From assembly GCA_019237175.1 (NCBI GenBank), contig JAFAHP010000154.1, forward strand, positions 1 to 18,814: a stretch of 18,814 nt of DNA, given 5' to 3'. Under the pieces are notes generated by a model. That model saw only the letters and a program-made list of their open reading frames with translations, did no database searches and was not told where the DNA came from. Below, in pieces: positions 14,043-18,814 of the stretch. This stretch comes from Alphaproteobacteria bacterium (GTDB taxonomy: Bacteria; Pseudomonadota; Alphaproteobacteria; ATCC43930; CGMCC-115725). The translations under genes were made by a program, and so were the position numbers. The stretch's first letter is position 1. Each line of letters begins with the position of its first letter.

Positions 14043-15647
14043 TCAGGCGCCGCGCGCGTCTTCGCGGATCATCGCCGCACCCTTTTCGCCGATCATGATG
14101 GTCGGCGCATTGGTGTTGCCGCTGGTTACGGTCGGCATGATCGAGGCGTCAATCACCCGCAGCCCATGGACACCGCGAACCCTCAGCCGCGGGTCGACGA
14201 CCGCCATCGGGTCTTGGCCCATTCGGCAGGTGCCCACCGGGTGGTGCAGGTTCGTCCCGTCGCGGTGTAGGAAGCTTTCGAGCTGCTCCTGCGTTTGCTG
14301 GTCGGCGCCGGGCATCGTCTCGGCCGCGCTGTACCGGCGGAGCGCAGGCGCTGAAAAGATCCCCCGAGCCCGCTCGATCCCCGCCAGGAGCACGTTGATG
14401 TCGGTGGATGCCGAAAGGTAGTTCGGCCGGATCGCCGGTCGATCAAAGGGATCGGCCGAGCGCGCGATGATCGTGCCGCGGCTGTCGGGCCGCGCCAGGC
14501 AAACCGCGATCGTCATCCCCGGTTCGCGTTCGAGGCGGCCGTAGCCGCTTGGGTCGTAGCTCCCCGGCGTGAACAGCATTTGCAAGTCGGGGCTGACCAA
14601 CCCCTCGCGGCTACGACAAAACACCATTGCGGTCGTGACACCGAAAGTCAAAGCCCCGTTCCCAGTGGCGGCGTAACGGCCGATTTCCCGCATCAGCTGG
14701 CCCCCACGCGCGAGTTCGTTCACTGAGACTTCGCCTTTCACTCGATGCGAGACGCGCGCGGCAAAATGGTCGGACAAATTGGCCCCGACCCCGGGGAGGT
14801 CAAGCACGAGCGGGACGCCGATATTTTTTAAGTGGGATGCCGGACCGATACCCGAGACCTGCAATAGATGGGGGGAATTTACGGTTCCACCGCACAAAAT
14901 CACCTCACGCGATGCGACGATCCGCTCGATGTTGCCGTTTCGTCGAAAAGCGACCCCGGTACAGCGTCGGCCGTCGAACCCGAGACAGGTGGCGACGGCC
15001 TTGGTGATTACCCGTAAATTCTTGCGCGGGCGAGCCTCGGCAAGGAAGGTCCGCGCAGTCGAACCACGAAACCGGCCGTGGCGGGTCATCTGCGAGTAGC
15101 CAACCCCTTCTTGCACCGCGCCGTTGTAGTCGGGCGTCAGTTCAAAGCCCACCTGCTGAGCGGCCTCGACAAACCGGTGAGTAAGCGGCAGGATCGTGCG
15201 GTAATCCTCGACCGGCAGCGGTCCGCCGGTGCCGCGGTATTCGGGGTCACCTAAACGATAATTCTCCGATTTCTTGAAAAATGGCAGCACATCGGCATAA
15301 CTCCATCCTCGGCACCCCATCTGCGCCCAGCTGTCGTAATCGGCCGGGTTGCCGCGCACGTAAAGCATGCCGTTGATCGAGCTCGTGCCTCCCAGCACTC
15401 GGCCACGTGGCCAGTGCAAGCGGCGCTGACCAGCACCGGGTTCGGGCTCTGTGTAATAGTTCCAGTTGACCAGCGGGTTGGCGCGCAGACGCAACGCCCC
15501 GGCGGGGATGTGGATCATCGGATGCCAGTCGCGCGGTCCGGCCTCGAGCAGGGCGACCCGCGCGCCGTCCTCGCTTAACCGGGCGGCAACGACACAGCCT
15601 GCCGAACCCGCGCCGATCACGACGTAATCGGCTCTGAGGTCTGTCAC
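14043..15647 (-). CDS. GMC family FAD-dependent oxidoreductase (choline dehydrogenase-like)
   Basis: A 534-residue flavoenzyme that would oxidise an alcohol to an aldehyde or ketone using FAD. The N-terminal Rossmann motif VVIGAGSAG is near residues 9-17 with LLEAG about 18 residues later. GMC signature 1 is RGRVLGGTSSINGMLYVRGN (about 81-100), and signature 2 is GGTVNSPHLLQVSGIG near 253. The catalytic pair is expected in HHPVGTCRMG (His, about 460) and SGNTNAPTIMIGEKGA (Asn, about 510). No signal peptide. TTG at 15650 and GTG at 15647 are adjacent in-frame starts; GTG is preferred because GGGGTGA lies 6 nt upstream. The substrate is not determined; similarity is to the broad choline/alcohol dehydrogenase group. 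It follows the luciferase-like gene by 190 nt on the same strand. Confidence 0.93.
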   Translation of the reverse strand: MTDLRADYVVIGAGSAGCVVAARLSEDGARVALLEAGPRDWHPMIHIPAGALRLRANPLVNWNYYTEPEPGAGQRRLHWPRGRVLGGTSSINGMLYVRGNPADYDSWAQMGCRGWSYADVLPFFKKSENYRLGDPEYRGTGGPLPVEDYRTILPLTHRFVEAAQQVGFELTPDYNGAVQEGVGYSQMTRHGRFRGSTARTFLAEARPRKNLRVITKAVATCLGFDGRRCTGVAFRRNGNIERIVASREVILCGGTVNSPHLLQVSGIGPASHLKNIGVPLVLDLPGVGANLSDHFAARVSHRVKGEVSVNELARGGQLMREIGRYAATGNGALTFGVTTAMVFCRSREGLVSPDLQMLFTPGSYDPSGYGRLEREPGMTIAVCLARPDSRGTIIARSADPFDRPAIRPNYLSASTDINVLLAGIERARGIFSAPALRRYSAAETMPGADQQTQEQLESFLHRDGTNLHHPVGTCRMGQDPMAVVDPRLRVRGVHGLRVIDASIMPTVTSGNTNAPTIMIGEKGAAMIREDARGA

Positions 15648-15812
15648 CAAAATTCACCCCGCTGGCTTGACGGATCGGATCATGCCTCTAGTTCAGCAGC
15701 GAACAGTTCGAGCGATGCGCTCGGCTCGCGAATTCTTAGCTTCGGTATGCATGCCTCCGGCTTTTATTGGCGGTCGTACGTTGCTTTTACTGCATCTCTC
15801 ACAAATAGGACC

Positions 15813-15826
15813 CGGCGCGAACGCCG
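15813..15826 (-). other. GC hairpin downstream of the luciferase-like gene
   Basis: CGGCG-TTCG-CGCCG on the minus strand makes a 5-bp stem with a four-base loop, beginning 15 nt past the stop codon of the luciferase-like gene. There is no T-tract after it, so it may protect an mRNA 3' end or slow polymerase rather than terminate alone. The rest of the 190-nt gap shows no convincing promoter or gene. Confidence 0.35.
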
Positions 15827-15841
15827 CACCGACCGACCGTC

Positions 15842-16852
15842 TCAGGCGCGGCGGACGGCGGGCATGACCTCGTGGGCCAGCATCTCCATCTGGTCGAGCG
15901 CGAGGCTGTTGGGCATGCCCGGCCAGTGGACCGACGCCACCAGGTGATTAACCCCGAAGCAGCGCGCGAGGTCGATCAGCTTCTCGCCAACCTCTTCCGC
16001 TGAGCCCATCAGAAAGCGGTCATCCAATAACTCATCGAAATCGCGGTCGAAATCATCGCCTTGCGGCATCACCTGGTCCTGGCCCCAGGCGCGATAGGTC
16101 TGGTACTTGGCTTCGAGATAGGGCCGCGCGCGGCGGATCGCCTCATCGCGTGTCCGTGCGACAAATACCTCGCGGCGCATCGGCAATTCGGTGGGGAACG
16201 GCTTGCCGTAGGAATCGAGCTCGCGGCGATAGATGTCCATTTGCCGCGCTAGGGTCGTCAGGGTGCTGTGCGGGTTGATGTACCAGCAGTCGCCAAGCCG
16301 GGCAGCACGCCGCACCGCGACGTCGGCATTCGCTCCGATCCAGATCGGCGGATGCGGCTTTTGGAGCGGCTTGACGGTGGCGTTCGCATGGTCGAGCACG
16401 AAATGCGAACCGATCATATCGACAAAATCCTCCGCCCACAGCCGCTTAACCGCGGCGAGGCATTCCTCGAAGCGCGCTGCCGCGTCTTTGCGGCTGAGCC
16501 CAAAGGCTTTGAATTCGACGTCGCGATAGCCGAGACCGCAGCCAAAGACCAGCTTGCCGTCACTGATGATATCGAGTGTGGCGAGCTGCTCGGCGATCTC
16601 GAGCGGTTTGTGCAACGGTAACAGAACGAGACCGCAAATCACCCGCAGCCGCGGCGCGATCGCGGCGACCTGCGCCAGAAACGGGATCTGCTGCAAGGAT
16701 TGCAGCGGATGAGCGCTGTAATGCGAGCCTTTGACGAGCCCGTCGAAGCCGAGCGCCTCGGCGCGGCGGACCAGTGTCAGATCATCGGCGAGCCGCGCGC
16801 GGATGTCGTCTCCCGCCGGATGCTGACCGCGCACAATCAGGCTCAATTGCAT
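15842..16852 (-). CDS. LLM class (luciferase-like) flavin-dependent oxidoreductase
   Basis: A 336-residue TIM-barrel protein of the bacterial luciferase-like monooxygenase superfamily, which uses reduced FMN or F420. Family features are AEALGFDGLVKGSHY (about 31-45), the segment PLHKPLEIAEQLATLDIISDGKLVFGCGLGYRDVEF (79-114) and PHPPIWIGANADVAVRRAARLGDCW (about 165-190). The ATG at 16852 has AAGG about 10 nt upstream. A flavin reductase partner is not seen in the window. It is divergent from the thiamine-diphosphate enzyme, with a 90-nt gap. Substrate is unknown; FMN monooxygenase or F420-dependent dehydrogenase cannot be separated by sequence reading. Confidence 0.93.
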   Translation of the reverse strand: MQLSLIVRGQHPAGDDIRARLADDLTLVRRAEALGFDGLVKGSHYSAHPLQSLQQIPFLAQVAAIAPRLRVICGLVLLPLHKPLEIAEQLATLDIISDGKLVFGCGLGYRDVEFKAFGLSRKDAAARFEECLAAVKRLWAEDFVDMIGSHFVLDHANATVKPLQKPHPPIWIGANADVAVRRAARLGDCWYINPHSTLTTLARQMDIYRRELDSYGKPFPTELPMRREVFVARTRDEAIRRARPYLEAKYQTYRAWGQDQVMPQGDDFDRDFDELLDDRFLMGSAEEVGEKLIDLARCFGVNHLVASVHWPGMPNSLALDQMEMLAHEVMPAVRRA

Positions 16853-16942
16853 CTGCTGCCTTGCCTTTCTCCTGCCCGATCATTGTCTTCGTCGCGGCAA
16901 GGATGCAAGCTTGGCGCGCATTAAGCCGAGGGAGGAGAAGCC
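16853..16942. promoter_or_regulatory. Divergent intergenic region with an inverted repeat
   Basis: The 90-nt gap between two divergent genes must hold promoters or operators for both, but no convincing -35/-10 pair was found on either strand. It contains the 7-bp inverted repeat CCTTGCC (16859-16865) and GGCAAGG (16896-16902), and the palindrome CAAGCTTG (16906-16913). A shared regulator site is possible but unproven. Confidence 0.35.
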
Positions 16943-18682
16943 ATGCCGATCGAGCCGATGCTGACCGAAGAAATGCCGGCGAATGTGCTTGTTGCCCGGG
17001 TGCTCGAGGAAGCCGGGATCGAGATGGTCTTTGGCATTTCCGGCGGCCACACCGGCCGCATCGTATCGGGCCTCAGCCAATACCAGAATTCCATTCGGAC
17101 GGTATTGGTGCGCGAGGAGTCGCTGGGCGGGGTCATGGCCGAGGTCTATGGCCGGCTGACGGGCCGTCCCGGCGTATTGCTTGGCCAGGGGCCGTGGGTG
17201 CTCGGCAACGGACTGATCGGCACGATCGAGGCGCATCTATCAAGCTCGCCGATGCTGCTGTTGACCGATTTCAGTGACGCTCCGCGCTTTCCGCTGCATG
17301 CGCCCTATCAGCAGGGCACCGGCGATTGGGGCAGCTGGGACGCGCGGCGCGCTTTTAGTGGGGTCACCAAGCACGTCATGCAGGCGCACGACCCGATCGC
17401 CGCGGTGCAGGCGACCCAACTCGGCATCAAGCATGCGCTCTCAGGGCAACCCGGGCCCGTGGCGATCCTCTACAGCCATGATTCGCTCGCCGGCGCCGTC
17501 GCCCCAGACTCGCAGCCGATGCTATACCCGACCCGCTATTACCTGCCCGCCATCCCTCAACCAGCCGAACAGCGCGAGGTCGAGGCCGCCGCTACTGCCA
17601 TTCTCGCCGCACAAAAGCCGGTGCTGATCGCCGGCAACGGCGTGCGGATTGCCCGCGCCTACGATAAGTTGCGCGAGCTTGCCGAGGCGGCAGGCCTGCC
17701 GGTGGCAACAACCGCGGCCGGAAAGGGGACCTTCGCGGAGACCCATCCGCTGGCGCTGGGGGTGTTTGGAACCTTCGGCACCGAGCCCGGCAACGCCTGC
17801 ATCGCCGAGGCCGATCTCATCGTCGTCGTCGGTTCGAAGTTGTCGCCGAGCGACACCGCCTGGGAAAACCGGGCATTGCTCGACCCGACCAGGCAAACCT
17901 TTATCCAGATCGACATCGAGCCGCGCAATGCGTCGTGGAATTACCCGGCCGAGCATATCCTGCTCGGCGACGCAGCAGTCATCCTCGGCCAACTCGCCGC
18001 CGAAACCAAGATGCGCGGGACGGGGCGCCGAGATGAAGCCGAACGGCGCGTTGCCGGGCATCGCGAGCGCCGCGGTTATTTCGACGAGCGCGCCTATTTT
18101 GCCGATGACGTGCCGATATTGCCGCAGCGGCTGATCGGCGAGTTGCAGCGCGGCCTGCCGGAGAATGCGATCGTTACCTGCGACGCCGGCGAAAACCGCA
18201 TCATGATGACGCATTTTTATCAGACAAAACGGGCGGAGGGGTTTTTGCAGGCGGCCGGCTCGGGTCCGATGGGATTTGCCATCCCGGCCGCCCTCGGCGC
18301 CAAGCTCGTCCACCCCGACCGGCCGGTCGTCGCAGTGTGCGGCGACGGCGGTTTTGCGATGACCATGAATGGGCTGATGACCGCGGTCGAACACGACATC
18401 CCAATCATCACCGTCGTTTTCAACAACAAGGCGCTCGGCTGGGTATTGCACGGGTCTGGGCCGTTCTCAGCCGAATTCAACGACTGGGATCATGCCGCGA
18501 TTGCGCGCGCGATGGGGTGCCGCGGCGTGCGCATCGAAGAACCGGCGGGGATCGCACCAGCTCTCGCGGAAGCGCTGGCGACGCGGGCGCCGACCGTGCT
18601 CGACGTTCGCACTTCGCTCGCCGTCACCTTTGCCGACATCACTTCGCAACTGGCAAAGGACGCCTCGCCGCGCCGAAGATAG
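16943..18682 (+). CDS. Thiamine-diphosphate-dependent enzyme (acetolactate synthase large-subunit-like)
   Basis: A 579-residue protein with the three-domain layout of the ThDP family that includes acetohydroxyacid synthase, benzoylformate decarboxylase and oxalyl-CoA decarboxylase. The pyrimidine-binding domain (about 10-180) has the activating glutamate as E59 in LVREESLGG, where relatives have RHEQ. The central domain (about 205-350) has AAQKPVLIAGNGVRIARAY. The pyrophosphate domain carries the metal motif GDGGFAMTMNGL (467-478) with N494/N495. The ATG at 16943 has a very strong site, GGAGGAGA, 6 nt upstream. The stop codon lies inside the ribosome binding site of the next gene, so the two form an operon. 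It is not a standard biosynthetic IlvB: no IlvN partner follows, and the H-to-E change beside E59 suggests another reaction. Substrate is unknown. Confidence 0.9.
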   Translation: MPIEPMLTEEMPANVLVARVLEEAGIEMVFGISGGHTGRIVSGLSQYQNSIRTVLVREESLGGVMAEVYGRLTGRPGVLLGQGPWVLGNGLIGTIEAHLSSSPMLLLTDFSDAPRFPLHAPYQQGTGDWGSWDARRAFSGVTKHVMQAHDPIAAVQATQLGIKHALSGQPGPVAILYSHDSLAGAVAPDSQPMLYPTRYYLPAIPQPAEQREVEAAATAILAAQKPVLIAGNGVRIARAYDKLRELAEAAGLPVATTAAGKGTFAETHPLALGVFGTFGTEPGNACIAEADLIVVVGSKLSPSDTAWENRALLDPTRQTFIQIDIEPRNASWNYPAEHILLGDAAVILGQLAAETKMRGTGRRDEAERRVAGHRERRGYFDERAYFADDVPILPQRLIGELQRGLPENAIVTCDAGENRIMMTHFYQTKRAEGFLQAAGSGPMGFAIPAALGAKLVHPDRPVVAVCGDGGFAMTMNGLMTAVEHDIPIITVVFNNKALGWVLHGSGPFSAEFNDWDHAAIARAMGCRGVRIEEPAGIAPALAEALATRAPTVLDVRTSLAVTFADITSQLAKDASPRRR

Positions 18683-18691
18683 GAGAACGCA

Positions 18692-18814
18692 ATGGAATCT
18701 TCCGCTCACATAGACGCGGCGTTGCGCCGGGGTGTCGAGACAGAGGAGGTGCCGGGGGTCGTCGCAATGGCGGCGACCGACAACGGGGTCTTCTACGAGG
18801 GTGCGTTTGGCACG
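18692..18814 (+). CDS. Serine hydrolase, beta-lactamase/esterase fold, N-terminal fragment
   Basis: An open frame from ATG at 18692 to the window edge gives 41 residues: a short helix IDAALRRGVETEEVPGVV followed by AMAATDNGVFYEGAFGT. This is the typical start of class C beta-lactamase-like serine hydrolases (esterases, DD-peptidase-like), in which PGVVAL..D.G.....G.FG is conserved. The catalytic SxxK motif is beyond the window. An AGGAGA site lies 5-6 nt upstream, and the gene starts 9 nt after the ThDP enzyme stop, indicating co-transcription. No signal peptide is present, so a cytoplasmic esterase is more likely than a true beta-lactamase. Confidence 0.78.
   Translation, partial: MESSAHIDAALRRGVETEEVPGVVAMAATDNGVFYEGAFGT

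Overview
This window looks like a piece of an alphaproteobacterial chromosome, most like the Rhodospirillales and their uncultured relatives. The main reason is an intact, minus-strand translation and transcription operon in the order rimP, nusA, ylxR, infB, rbfA, truB, rpsO, pnp, with alphaproteobacterial versions of IF2 (long charged N-terminal linker), NusA (extended C-terminus) and YlxR (fused to an L7Ae-like domain). The DNA is GC-rich, genes are tightly packed, and GTG or TTG starts are common. The order-level placement is inference.

Layout from left to right. (1) 1-1648, minus strand: a DUF1800 gene followed by the start of a DUF1501 gene that runs off the left edge. They form a two-gene operon with a good sigma-70-type promoter near 1940-1967 and a leader of roughly 280 nt. 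(2) 2152-4385, minus strand: a glycerophosphodiester phosphodiesterase whose stop codon overlaps the GTG start of a nitronate-monooxygenase-type flavoprotein. That flavoprotein carries an unexpected four-cysteine motif near its C-terminus. (3) 4442-13832, minus strand: the core operon. It has a promoter at 13942-13969 and a leader with two hairpins, the second being a textbook intrinsic terminator placed before rimP, so an attenuator is likely. A second intrinsic terminator lies between rpsO and pnp. (4) 14043-18814: accessory metabolism. A GMC oxidoreductase and a luciferase-like flavin oxidoreductase lie on the minus strand. Divergent from them, a thiamine-diphosphate (acetolactate-synthase-like) enzyme and the start of a serine hydrolase of the beta-lactamase/esterase fold lie on the plus strand.

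The core operon supplies 30S maturation (RimP, RbfA, S15), initiation (IF2), transcription elongation/antitermination (NusA), tRNA modification (TruB) and RNA decay (Pnp). The outer regions carry oxidoreductases of unknown substrate. The four genes at the right end could be a small catabolic module, but the sequence does not identify its substrate. No tRNA, rRNA, insertion sequence, CRISPR array or phage gene was found. The most interesting points are the attenuator-like leader of the rimP-nusA-infB operon, the candidate Fe-S motif in the flavoprotein, the signal-peptide-less DUF1800/DUF1501 pair and the divergent flavin/ThDP cluster.
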